DNA of 64,000 bases from Sipunculus nudus. Lineage: Eukaryota; Annelida; Sipuncula; Golfingiida; Sipunculidae. Shown here one piece after another: positions 44,201-57,937 of this stretch. The position numbers and the translations under genes are program-made. The stretch's first letter is position 1. The number at the start of each line of letters is the position of its first letter. The notes under the pieces are model-generated. The model was not told the origin of the DNA and searched no databases. It saw nothing but the letters and a program-made list of their open reading frames with translations. The stretch covers positions 74,538,401 through 74,602,400 of the forward strand of contig CM049315.1 in assembly GCA_026874595.1 (NCBI GenBank). The letters are read 5' to 3'.

Positions 44201-47200
44201 AGAAGAATTTAGCATAGGGCATTTTTAACTAGTGGCTGTTCAACTTCAACATATATGCAACTGTCCACCTTAGGTAACATGTTTTTTTTTCTCCATTTGT
44301 CAACAACTTGTTGATAAACTAAGCCCACACACCCATAACAGAGGTGTTATAACAACTTTTCCTTGCAGGAATTACCTAGAGTTCATTAATATATAAGCAT
44401 AGTATGTCATAAATCATATTAATTCTATGGAAAGGTTGGTGAAAATTACCAACACACCCAAAATAATTTTGTTTCATATTCCTAAACCTAATTCAATGTA
44501 TCTGTAAAAGGCAAGACTTTAAATTTTAAAATTTGAACCATAAAGTCATATTTTTTTTCTTGAATTTTCAAAAAAGGTGAGAAAAAGTCATAAAATTTAA
44601 ATTGCAAGTTGTCTAAAAATGTCCCTCATCCTAACTTCTCTCATCAGTAAATCAGTAATGATTTAATGAATCACCCAAACCACAATAATGTTCTGGTTGA
44701 AATAAACTGTCATAGTGGAAATGAAACAAGAATTTAGGTTTTAGGTCATGTAAAATTCACAAACATTTTATCTTTTGTCAGTGTAAGGAACTGTTATTTT
44801 TCAGTCAGTCTGGCACCTGTGGACTCTGCTTCACACAATGGTTTTAGGGAAATTTATGAAAATTATATGCTTGCTGTAGACTGCACCTGGGCTATTGAGG
44901 AAAATTAGGTGCTGTGAAAATTACCTGTTTTGTGGTATATTGTGGGGGTTTGGACCTTATAATTGCTTTGAGTACTCCTTTATGTGTGTTGTTAGTGGTG
45001 GTTTAAAGTATCTTTATACCTAATACAAGCAGATATTTACCAGGTTTTGCATCACCGCCTCAGCATAGGTAAACCACACATTATCCACAAGTAAAAACTA
45101 TTATATTCTACTTAATGAGGCAGGAAAAAATCCGCTTTCATGGGACCAAGGTCACCTGATTTTCTGACCCACTAATTTATCAGGTCACATTCAATCATTG
45201 CCCGGCTTGTCCTGTAACAGCTGTATGCAAATGAAGCAAAAATGGTGGCTAATTGGTCCACAAGAGACTCTTGCTTGGTGGCCATAACAATTCAAAAATA
45301 GGTAGACCATATTTAAATATATTTAAAGAGGATGTTTAGCCTTTGATCCAAGACCGCTCCTGACAGGAACAATGATAATTTACTTTGCAGAACCAATGTT
45401 TTAGCTTTCATGCAACCTTTAAATCTATTAGAACCCTATTCTTGAATTTGCAAAAGGATCAGTCACATTCACTTAAACAAACATATTAAAATCATATGAA
45501 AACTTTTGAAACAATAATTTACATTCATTTAATGTGACATTTGCACTGGTTGAAAAGTTGGATGTTCCATATATATACCATTTAAATATGTCATATGAAT
45601 GCAGATGTTAATCCATAATTTACACATTAATATAGAATATAATATTTGCTTTGACATTACTCAAGACGTTGTAATTGGTATGATAATTAAGATTACATGT
45701 TCAAGTCCATGTATAAACATGCATATCAAGTAGTTTAAATAATTTATCACAACATCACACAGTTATTTATGTCTATATAAGTTTCATTAAACTAGAAATA
45801 AGGTTGGATTCATAACTTGACGAATACTTATATGTAAACAGACCTTGTAATAGAAAAGTTGTTTTAGAGATTTCTATGAGTATTTTCATGCCAAAAATAA
45901 AATTATTCTTAATCTGAGCCATTGACACATAGATATTTAATCATCTTTTAGTTTCATGTAAGACTTTTTTTTTGTTTTGCCTTTTAAATTAATTTGTTTT
46001 ATTGTATCCAAGGCTGCACCAATGAAGTTTACGGAGGATTAGTGTTCACCCCTGTTTGTATATTTATCTGTCCATATATCCATACAATATCTCTGACAAT
46101 TCTCAGTTAATTTCAATGAAATTTTTAGGAAGACTGTGCCATGCATAGGCCAAGGATTTCAAATAATTTATAAAGATAATTTATATCTAAGGTAGATCTG
46201 GAAGTGGATCCAGGCCAAATCCGACCCTGTTTGTATGTTTTTTCCCTGCTGCACAATATAAAGTATGCTTGTCATGTATTTCAGTTACATATTTTGAGAA
46301 GGGTTGGCCATGATCAAAGGAGAACATGATTGCATTTTTTAACAAATCAGATAGATTTTAAGGCCAATTTGGATGTACATCCAGCCAAATCTACTTCTTT
46401 TTGTCCATTTGTCCAAGCTCTATCTCTATTAAAAGTTCTCTGTAAGTTTGTTTGAAATCTTGTGGAAGAGCAGGCATTGATGCAAGCAAGATGTGATTTC
46501 TGGTTTGTTAAAGGAATATCAGGCTTCAGGGAAAATATTGTGCTGATCCTGGACATGAACCTAGCTTGGTGGCGCAAATGTCGGGCTTTACAACTGCTTC
46601 GCTTGAAAAGCCAGCTTCACCATCAAGACAGTTCAGCCCACTTTTATATGCACCCTGAAACACATCCCCTCTTAAGGGCATTCATTTGCTTTCAGGAGGA
46701 GGAAAATTAACCTAGGAGTCACACTTTTTTTCATGAACGTTGTGGGGGTAAATACTACATAACTCAATGCACCTTTTACCTTCCCCAAAGTTTGTTTATA
46801 TCCCGAACGAGCCCCCATAAATACCATGATGACAAATATTGGATTATAATCATATTAATGGAAAAATATGTATTTTTCCCCTCAGAATAAGTTTCTGGTG
46901 ATCTTGTGAAAAAAAAAACCCTTGTGAAAGTAACACCAACAAATGAAATATCGTGAAATATTAAGCCAGCCACTGTACACTGTTATCAGGTGGTGTGTGA
47001 GTGAATGTGAATGTACACTTGTCAACTTTACTAACATATGTCACAATAGAAAATAATGTATAATAATAATACACTTAGATATGGCATCAGGCCTACAGGT
47101 ATGTACGTCAACATTAATTAATGCCAAATGAAAGTAAATGCCAGGAGTGGTGGCTGATGTCAAGGTTAGTGTGAATTTGACAACAGGTGTTGTTACACAG

Positions 47201-50200
47201 TTACACAAAACGTGGGTGTGTATGTTCACGGGTATAACAGTTTGTCTCTACCTGTTGAAATACAACAAACACTGGACCTGTGAGAACCAGGTGGAAATAG
47301 ACCAGGAAATCTGTAGTGTCAACATCAGACAGGTGCCGTATATTAACGATCTCACTGGAGTCTCACTCAGGCATGCTTCCTTACAACCATTCAGTAACTG
47401 AGTAAACATATACTGCAGATAATGGATGCACTCTTACTGGTGGTTATTGTACCCATTCAACACATGAACAATGCTCAGCTATTGTGGTTCTTAATTGTTT
47501 TAGTTTGTATTTTTTCTAACAGGTGTTCAATTGATGGTAACAGCAAAAGCACTGCAGCCATTATTTTGAAACTGATAAAATTCAAATTTTAGTTCAGTAA
47601 AGATTTTACTTTAAACTGGAGTGACTGTCTCTTTGTGTTAAAGCTGAACTTCACTTAATCTTTACCTTGTTAGTTTTATTTTGGGGGGTTAATGGATAAG
47701 CCAAAAGAGGAGGGGGAATCGCCACAGCCAGTCTCCCTTATATTTCAAGCTGTGACCATAATGTCAGACAGCCCTGCATGGTAGAAACATGAAGAATTGA
47801 CAGGGCTAAATCCCTTAGAGAATGTCTGTCTGGGGTCTTCCTAAACACTAAAGAGTTACCAAAAATTACTGAAAAATTTACTGAAAAGTTCCCCCCAAAA
47901 AATCCCGAAAAGTACTGAAAACCTAAAAGTGCAGATAATGACTATATCAACAGGACTATAAAAGTACCTATAAATTAAAGAAAACACAAAAAAAATGAAG
48001 TTGTTTTAGACTTAAACTCATGTTTTTTCACTCTTTATGAAAGATGATAAAAATTAACTAAAAAACATTTTTAAATGATTCTCTCCCAAGGACACCCCAA
48101 TCCCTGATTCCAATAATCTTAGCACATGGCAACCCCTAGTCTTTTCATCAGGCCAATACCTTTAAAATATAACCCTCCAATAATGTGCAGTTAACTTTGG
48201 AAAGAAAATATAATTCTAGCATCAGCCAGAATGTTCCAGTGTCAGATTCAAATTCATCCCTCCCCTAGCACTGTATCTGAATTGACTGTGGTAAGCTGTA
48301 ACTGTGATAGTAGTGAGACCAGTCCTTATTTTATGTCTAATTATAGTAGTGATGGTTAGATAACAATTTATGCATTTCAGTGCAAAATGTCACCATAGTC
48401 ATATGTGCTCCTAATTTCTCATAACTATTTCACTATAATATTTAATTGATTTTATGAATTTAAAAAAATGTCCATCCTTGTTTCTGATAAATCTGACATT
48501 TTGTGGGCTGAACGATGTCACATGATCCATTTACTATATATGGATATGAGTGGTCGGCATTGGCTCATTTGGCTGTAAACTCATGTTCAGCAATTGAAAG
48601 AACAAAAAAGGCATGATCAGTTGTTAATTGATTATTTAATGTAAATGACCATACAATCTGCTGCAGAAAATTATATGTGGGATATTGACCAAGGAGATTC
48701 TGTCTGACTTGAATGTCGCACTGAAAGGTCAAAGTAACAGCCAGGTAGATAACACTTTCATCAATGCACAAGGGTCAGTTTAAATGCATTTCACTGCTTT
48801 GTGTCATATCTTTCTTTTATCTCAGACTGGATTAGAATATTTTTCTGGTTAGTATGTCTTCATTGTTTGTGAATCATAATCATTTGGGATCAATTATGCG
48901 TGCAATTAATTTTATTGATTATGAAAGAAAACAAGGAATCATTGATATCATCGATTAATTAGCACACCACTACTAGATACCTATATGTTCCTAAATAATC
49001 TCCATGAGTACTTCACACAGCCAACAACATAAACCATGTTTATATTCATTATTAAAATTATAAAATTCAAATTTCTAATATATTCCTTGCTTTCTGAACC
49101 ACTATTCTGGCACATAATTAGAGCATGGTTGTCAGTATGTCACACTTCAGATATACCTGTGTATGGTATATATCTAAACCCCTTCATTAAATACATATTG
49201 CTTAATATGCCAGGTAGCTGTTATCGATTTCAGGTGTACCCATGCGGTTCCATGGGATCTTCAATGATAGGTTGTCACAGAAAATAGCAAGTTATACCCA
49301 TGGTATTCTGAATCCAGTATAACCAGAGGATATAAACCATACATGGCTCTCTGTATAAATAACTCCAAAACGGTCATCTGTACATCTCTGATACCTATAA
49401 TACATACAGCTGTCTCTAAAATGATCAATCTCAACAGAGACTAGAGTGGTTGTAAAGAGTTTGAATAACCAGTTTTAACCAGTATGTACAGGCCATCCGA
49501 AAGTACTGTATAATTAGTGGCAGACCCTCAATAAGAACTGTCATCCCAGTATCTGATCGATCTGAATCATACCAATCTGTTTCTATGAATGTCAGTTCTT
49601 AAACTTAAGGATGGTGGTCAGAACATGGATGACGGAATAATCAGTGCCACAGGTATCTCATTATTGATCCTAACAAGATTGCCTGGTAGTGGTTTTACAG
49701 TTGACATGTTACAAATTTGCACAGGGCACTTGAATTTCCTGTTCGTTGTGGCTGAAATCCCACAGGACCTCACTGTAAATTTACCCGCAGGGATGCGGAG
49801 GATGGATGGGGAAGAGGCAGAGTACACCTGTACACACCTGTAATTACAACCACAGGTGTCCTTATTAAATTTGAATGCTACATCAGCAGTGTGACAAGTT
49901 GGGGTAGTTTCAAATATCTCTAATAAATACCCGTTTATGTGGAGTACATGCATTGTACACACCCAAGCTAGCATCCCTCCACTCTCCTGTCAAAGCTAAC
50001 AGACCACATACTAGCATATACATAAAATGAGCTACACTGACATGGGAAGGTACATTATCAGAACATCATCAGTTGTCATCAGGTACTGACCTGAGAGGCT
50101 GGATCTAGTCATCTCCTCATCCTTTGACATATACATGTCCAGGGTGACAAACGGTAAAATCCTGAGAGTGTTGTGTTCGCTGTGACTGTGTATCAACCTC

Positions 50201-53200
50201 ATTAGCCGCAACACCTGCTTCTCAGGAAGTTCACTGTGCACAAACAACGACAATAGAAAAATCCAGCGGGGTCTACCATGAAATCACCCAAGTGTAGCAG
50301 GTAAAACAGTAATAATTCTGGTATCCCGTCGAGTAAAAACTCCAGCATCCACCACACAAACAGTGAGTAAGTTTAAAATAAAGCCCCTATTGGGAATGAA
50401 CACAAGGCTCCAACTGACACTAATGGCTCAGCAGAGCTCTGATGCATGAGGAATATATGCAAATGAGCACCCCCTCACCCCGCAGAGCCCACAAAGACAT
50501 CTGCCGCAGATTCCCAGAGGGGGTTCCACTTGACACTCCAAATCTTCTAGGAACACATGCCAGCCTTTTGAGGGGCTCCTGACGGGTTTTTCACCACTGT
50601 CTGTGATTAATGTGTGTGTTGTGATTGTGGGACCTGCGACTGACTGTTTATAAGATAAAACTGTCACGGGTAGAATGTCTCTCCTTGACCCTGTGTTGTA
50701 ACTGTCATCGTTCTGGGCCAAGAGGGTGCATGTAATCAGCCCAATAAAATACATACTCACACACTGTTTGTAACTTGAAAAATGCTATTTTGAATTGACT
50801 TTTTAAATGAAACCAGGTATCAAGTGAAAATTTTAGGATGCTCCATTCAATAATTAAAAAAATTTATAATCAGGAAATCAAAAACTGCTTACTCCAAACT
50901 GTACCCTTTGCTGGAGCGGGCTTTGATGTCACTTTTGTCATCAACACCCCCCCCCCCCCCTACAGAATTGGAATTCCAATGTCAACCACTGAGAAAGGAA
51001 TTCCCTGTGAACTGGAAGTAAGCAAGTTTCACAAGTGCAACAGTCATTTATTTGTGTCAAAACTTTCTCACCTGTAAGAATTAAGTGGTATGAGCCCTAT
51101 TATGATCTTTCAATTTCAAAGCAATTAAATTAGTATCAAGATGAGTCAGTTATTACGACTCATATGAGCTAAGAATAGTAAACTGAAATTAGATGGATTA
51201 CATACATGACATGTCCAAATGTAATTAAATGAAGCTGACACAGCATCTACATAATCAATTCATAGAAAAAATAAATGAAGAATAATTAATTTGCTCTTTT
51301 TTTGTTTCCAAGTTGTAGTTTGGCATCCTACCTCCACAAGGTGGTCATACATTCACCCCTGTGTGTTTGTTAGTTGGTTTGTTTGTTAGCAGGTCTATTC
51401 AAATACTACTGAACTAATACCATAAACCAGTGTGGAGGGGTGGGGCATTGGCCAGGTAAGACATTTAATTTTAGCGCAACTCTGTATAAAAGAGCAGATC
51501 CAAAACCATTCCTGAGGGTATTGGCTCTACTGAGTACACACTAGTTAACAACAGTTTTTTTTTCCCATGACTCTGACAGCATGACAATATTTTATCTGGA
51601 TACATTTCTTCTTTGGATGTGAATTCATAATGGTTTGTGATCTATTGAAGCATTGAGCATAAATAAATTGAAGAAAATGTCAATAAATCTAATCAGTTAT
51701 GAAATGAAACAACCAGTCATTGATATCATTGATCAGTTGGCACACCACTCACTGATACAGATCCAGATTGATCTTCTTTACCATTAAATCCCCTTTCTGG
51801 GCTATGTGTACACTTTTTGAACAATTGCCTCAAATGACTCCCTTCAGCCACTCAATATAGAAACCTGAAGAGGCAGGTATTAACAAAACTAATTGTATTA
51901 TATCTCCAGTTACCAGATAATACTTAAAGGATTAAACAGTTTCATTTAAATTATAATTTAACATTTTATTCATTTGTACAAACCTTTGCTTATGAAGCAT
52001 TTGATTCTGTAAAGCTATAAAATTCTTAAAATATTTGAGCTTTTCAAGGAGGTCCTTAGAATCCTTACAAGACCACTAGCTAATGTATAAAGGGTTCAGT
52101 GAGTGGATTAACATCGTTTAAACAAGGTTTGCTTTCCTGTTCAGTCACAGACAAGTATTGGTTAATGGGCACCAATGACCTATGTGCATACTTTATACAT
52201 GCGGACAAACCACCCTAAATGTTTAACTATATAAATGTTGCCAAAGTTGCCACAGTGACAATGAACAACTATAATGTTTTTGGTGCTTTGTGTATATATG
52301 TACATTACCAGCTTGTAGCTGCCATCAGTACTAGTGTATGAATGAACATGATTGTTGAGTACATAATTCAAGTTATGTTTTGGGAAATAAAACCAGTTAT
52401 ACATTTATGAAGAATTCATGCATTTATTGGTTTAAAAATTGTTCAAGGTTGATTTATTTAATATTTTGGTTTACAATAATTGTTCAAGCACTCCTTTTGA
52501 TATTATCACTGTACATAGACTATTTTATTTTGCCTGTAGGTTGATAGAATTAGGGATAACTATTTTTATACTTAAGAACATCATTTAGTTGATTATTTAA
52601 TAAGGTTTAAATCAAATAAAGTATCGCTTCTTTTATCATGATGTAACTTATTTGTTTAATTGTATTAATAAAGGTTATATATGATTGAATCATTTATTAA
52701 TATTTAGGAATTAATAAATTTCAGTTACTTCATATTTGTAATTTGATTTTTAATATGAAGTAAATAACATATGTACATATGATATGAGAAGATATGAATC
52801 ATGACTAGCTATTAATAAAACTTCACATTCCTTCATGTATATAAATTCCTTGTGTTGTGTGTGTAATTTTTTCACTTTTTATAAATTTTAATTAAAGTAG
52901 AAAATATGTGTATGAAATAATATCTTCATACACTTATAAATGTTAAAGTAATTAAATCCAAAAATAAAGATACTTCCTTCAGCCTATACTATGTTGCTAC
53001 TGAATTAAAATATTTCAAAGTGCCAAACATTTGTAGAAACTTCTTTAATGTCAGCATTAGCATCATCAGTGTTAGCATAAATATTTTTGAATCTGACTTA
53101 TTTAGTAATCTGAGTACTTCACTGAGCACAGCTGATACCATCCACACGTGTCAGCACACTTGCTGTGAATATGTCACCCTATTTACTGTGACAGCGTTTC

Positions 53201-56042
53201 AAAACACAGCTCTGATCTCCTTTGTTTGTTCCTCAGAGGAAATAAATCAGGGCCACCTGGCCTAGTCTTGAGCAGAGGTCGCAGGGAATTGAATTAATTA
53301 ACGGCTTTACTCCATATTTTGCTGCATGAACTCATTTAGGGACTTGGTGTTGATTTTTATAACAGGCATGTGGTATATTCCATGTGTATTCTTCATGAAT
53401 TGGTTTATATGAAATACTGTATTATCAGTTGTTACAAATTTGGAAAACTTGAGTTTCCCAAATGTGGTTTTGTGTATTTGTATATGTTATCTGATTTTTT
53501 TTAACACATGAGATCAAATATGGATGATATAAATGTGTTTTTGCACCAGGCTTTCACTCTTCAATTACATCATGATTTATTAAAATAAGGCTGAAAAATG
53601 TAACTTCTGTTTTAATTACACATAGATTGTTTAAACAAAAAAACTTTTTATATAATATATTAATTATATTTTTATCTCTAATAATCTACAGAAATCTTTC
53701 AAAAAGAAAATAATCTAATGTTAAATATCATCAGCCATAGCTAAATACTAATTTGGTATGGGAAAATCACACTTTATTCAATAAAGTTCCAGTGCCATAT
53801 ACAATGAAACAAAATAATTATAGCATTGAAGCCTGTCATAGAAAAAAAGGGGCAAGTATCACAGGCAATTTGCATTGATCAGTCAGTATGAAATTGTTCT
53901 CTCATTTGAAACATAACATCCTGTTCTGAAAACATCTGTGACAGCTTTGGAAATAATAGTGTGAATGCTTCAAAGAAAATAATGTTGAATCTGTTTCATT
54001 GGCATGCTGCAGTCTTGCATAGAATTAATAATACTTGATTGTAGATAATTAATGGCCCTTGATTTGGTTTGAGTGGTGGGTATGTTGGTGCCCTTCTTGT
54101 ATAAATATAAACGCATTATACTGTCATAAACGGAACACTCTTGGAGAATGGATGTAGCATTAGCACGCATGCCTTAACAGTTCTATATAACTTGAAAGTG
54201 AAACCATGCATGAGGTGCATGTTTTATTTAACTTATCTTTCACTTTTCATGTAACTTTTACTTTTTTATTAGTTTTATCAGTGCTGCCACTCTTTATTTT
54301 TTAAAATGTATTATATTAAAAAAAAACTTTTTTTGGTACTTTTTCATACTTTTTTCAGGTATTATTACTTTTCATACTCAAATCAAATCTTTATCTCCAG
54401 GATAATTATTTTTATAGTCTATACTTTTATACTTTTGTATAAGATATACTCTGTCCACATTTCATAATACTGACATTTTAGTGGATTATTGGACAAAGAC
54501 TGGCAAAAAAAAATTATCTGAAATATGAAATACTGGACACAAATCCCGAGTCTGGGGATTTGTGTGATATAAATCCTGAATAACTGATAAATATAAAACA
54601 TGTTGCTTGTCTCAAAGCGAAATATAGTAAAATTATGTGAAAAGTGAAACCTTAATCCTGGAAAATAAATTAAGACATGCATGCATCTTTCTGTTAAACA
54701 GTCCTGCTGTGAGGCAAATATAAAACATGAATATAAAAATTTTATCCATTACAGAAAATTACAATGTTAGGAATTATTACTAAATTAAATAAATAATATG
54801 AATATTATATCAGTATCTTATCATATTACAAAAGTTTAATCATTCATTTGAATTAATTTTTTATATCTTTATTAAAAAGAGACTTATCAGAATTATTCAG
54901 ATTTCTATTCAATTTTAAAACTGATATTGATTAACTTTTTAGATGAAACTGTTCTATTGAAACAATAACAGTCGTATCAGAACAAAAACTCAAAGTAAAA
55001 GCAGTCTTCCAATAGATCATTTTCTCTAATCTCAATGTAATGACATTTTTTAGTTAATCTTGGTAAGAACATTTTCTCACATATGGTAATTGCATCATGT
55101 AGATAGTAACACAAAACCACTTGATCTTCAAACTACCATTTCTCTTTTGGAGATAGTGTGGATGCCATCACCATTCTACAAGTTGTCAGTTATATTACCT
55201 TATTCCAGCCTGTTGGTATATATATTCCAGTGTTCAGCAGTAGATTATGCCCAGTTAGAAAGTCTTCTCTTAACTCCATCTTCTCTATTACATAATCATG
55301 CTCTCCATCTTGCCTGCATCCCTGTTGCAGAGATTTTTGTCAAAATTATCAAATAACAGTAAATATCCCAGGTACAGCTCAAATGTACAACTTTCCCTTG
55401 CAGTAATCCTTGTATGGTTAAATAACAGTACAGCTGTACAACTTGTAATCCTGTAGTTTCATGTGGTACACATTTACTCAGTACATCTCCTCCCCATCTC
55501 ATCACAAAAACTCATTCAAACCAGGAGCCTGGCTAGCTCCCAAAACTAGGTCATTGAAACCAATTTAGCTGATCCAATCAGGTTATTTACTTATGACCTC
55601 ATTTGCATGTCATTAGCCCCTGGTTGCTTGGCAACCCACATCTCAAGGTGCAACTGATATGAACTCATTTGTTGGCAGTCCAGGTGGGAACCCTCCATGG
55701 TCAGAGGGGTGGAAAATTGCTCAGGCAAATTCTGGTGTCACTGCCTGTTGACATCTCTGCCTGAGTCAATTCAATAAACCTTATTTCTACCCTGCCTGTC
55801 CGTCTTGACATATAATGAACTTCAGTTGTACTTAGCAGTTTATATATCACTCACTGGGCTACAAGAATATAAATGACTGTCAGAAATCTGCACTTTCCAA
55901 TCCTAAGTTGAATGCAGTAGCTCTGCCTCTTATTTAATACTGTTATTAAATTATTACCAAAGATAGTTAAGAACCATAAATTGTAGATTTTAGAAATCTG
56001 CACGCATGCTGTATGGAAAAAATACTTAATTTGTTTAATCTC

Positions 56043-56098
<56 letters not shown>

Positions 56099-57883
56099 AA
56101 GCATTTACTATGCAGTATACTGATGTTTCAGTGTTTAAGTGATTTAGAGGTAAGTTTATGTGCCAATTGGCAATATTTTCAGTTTTATTGTCATTGGATT
56201 CAACAGGTCTGTGGTATCTTTCATTATTTCATTTTTAGAATCCATAAAGGGACAAAGCTGTAAATGTCAAGTATAGGAGGCAACTCAAAACTGTGAGATA
56301 TAACGGAAGACAAAATAAATTAAAATTAGGTAACTCTCATCCCATGACCATGCAGGAATTTCCAATTTGTGATATTTTACAGCAAAATAATGTAAATCTG
56401 ATCTTATGACCATGCAGGAAAATTCCAATTTGTGATATTTTACAGCAAAATAATGTAAATCTAATCTTATGACCATGCAGGAAAATTCCAATTTGTGATA
56501 AAAGAATTATTTTACACTAGAATTTTATGAAAAATACAGGTTGCAGGTAGTATTTAAATATCATCAACTGTGATCTGTGCAACTTCATAAAAATAAATTC
56601 TGAAGGAGAAACATTGTGATACTGGCTTTTATTCACAGACAGTGGTTTCTTTTATGAAATTTATTTGAATTTCCCATTTTTGCATGTAAAAACAATGATT
56701 AAAAGTAAAGACATACAATTTATTGTACAGTTAATATATCAAATTCCTGAATTTGATAAATATTAACAATTAAAATGCTATGCTCCAAACAAGACATCAA
56801 TGGCAAAGAAATTGTTTGGCAAATAAATGTAAAATTGCTTTTGAATTTCTTAGAGATTAGAAAACATTCTCAAAGTAGTAAATGAACAAGTTCAGAGCCA
56901 GGAAACTATTATGCATTGACAATGGTTTTGTGAAGGCACTTACAAAAACAAAATTAAGCCCCATCAGTTTGATCTTCAAGGGAGGAAATCACATAAACTG
57001 TATCTGAAAGTTTGTAGCTTACTTCTGATCTGCTATATATTGTGTCTGTAAGTGTTGTTGTATTATATACAGTCGGGCTTATATCACAGAGAGTCGCTCA
57101 TGAGGCCATGAGGTGTAAATGGTGTAATACCAATCATGAACTCAACAGGAACTGCTTGTTAGCAGGGTATGTTTAGCTGGTTAACAGGTGCCCTTTGATC
57201 TTCAGAAGCCAATTAGCGGATGCTTAGGAACGTGAGGAGATAACAGGAGCTGTAATCTGTTTAACTGTCTGCCACGATATGTCTGCACTTATCTTAACCT
57301 CATCATAAAATTGACCCATTTGACTGTATTTTATATCATGATCAGAAATGATTATTGGATTTGATAGATTATCTTGATTTCAAACAAATAGGGAATTCCT
57401 CTTGGATCTCTGTTTACAGACTTTTGCACAGTTACAAAACCATAGTGATAGTATGCACAATGGTCAGTTGGTGATCTATTGTTGAGTTAACTGTTGATAG
57501 GTTTATTGATGGTTTGAAAAGGGATCTTAATGTATATTTCATATCACAGAAACTTAGCGGACTTGTACATTTCATACCTCCAGAAGGGTAGAGGGCTTGT
57601 ACATTTCACATCACAGGAGGCAGTCGTACATTTCATACCACAAATGGCAGAGGGCTTGTACATTTCATACCGCAGAATGTTCATTTTGTTGAAGGGATCA
57701 TATTTGTTGTGAATGTTTTCCTGTATTGAATGTATTATTTTCAGAGGAAGGCACTTTTGGAAGAAAAATATGTATTCTCTTTAATTTTAACCTTCTGATG
57801 AAATGAAGTAACCCTTTATCTGTGTTATTGTTTTTAGATGAAACAATTAGCCCAATATATGAAGAATATATATTTTAGTGTAT

Positions 57884-57937
<54 letters not shown>

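Noticed and set aside
47138-47401. 87-codon plus-strand open frame in the large intron
   Set aside because: Mixed composition without recognisable motif; inserting it into the TTC6 frame would break TPR 8, which exons 14 and 15 complete exactly.
48240-48285. B-box-like GAATTTGAATC on the minus strand
   Set aside because: No A-box at the right distance, so there is no basis for a tRNA or SINE call.
50428-50760. 110-codon minus-strand open frame
   Set aside because: Coincides with the GC-richer island where stops are rarer; no domain, start context or splice partner.
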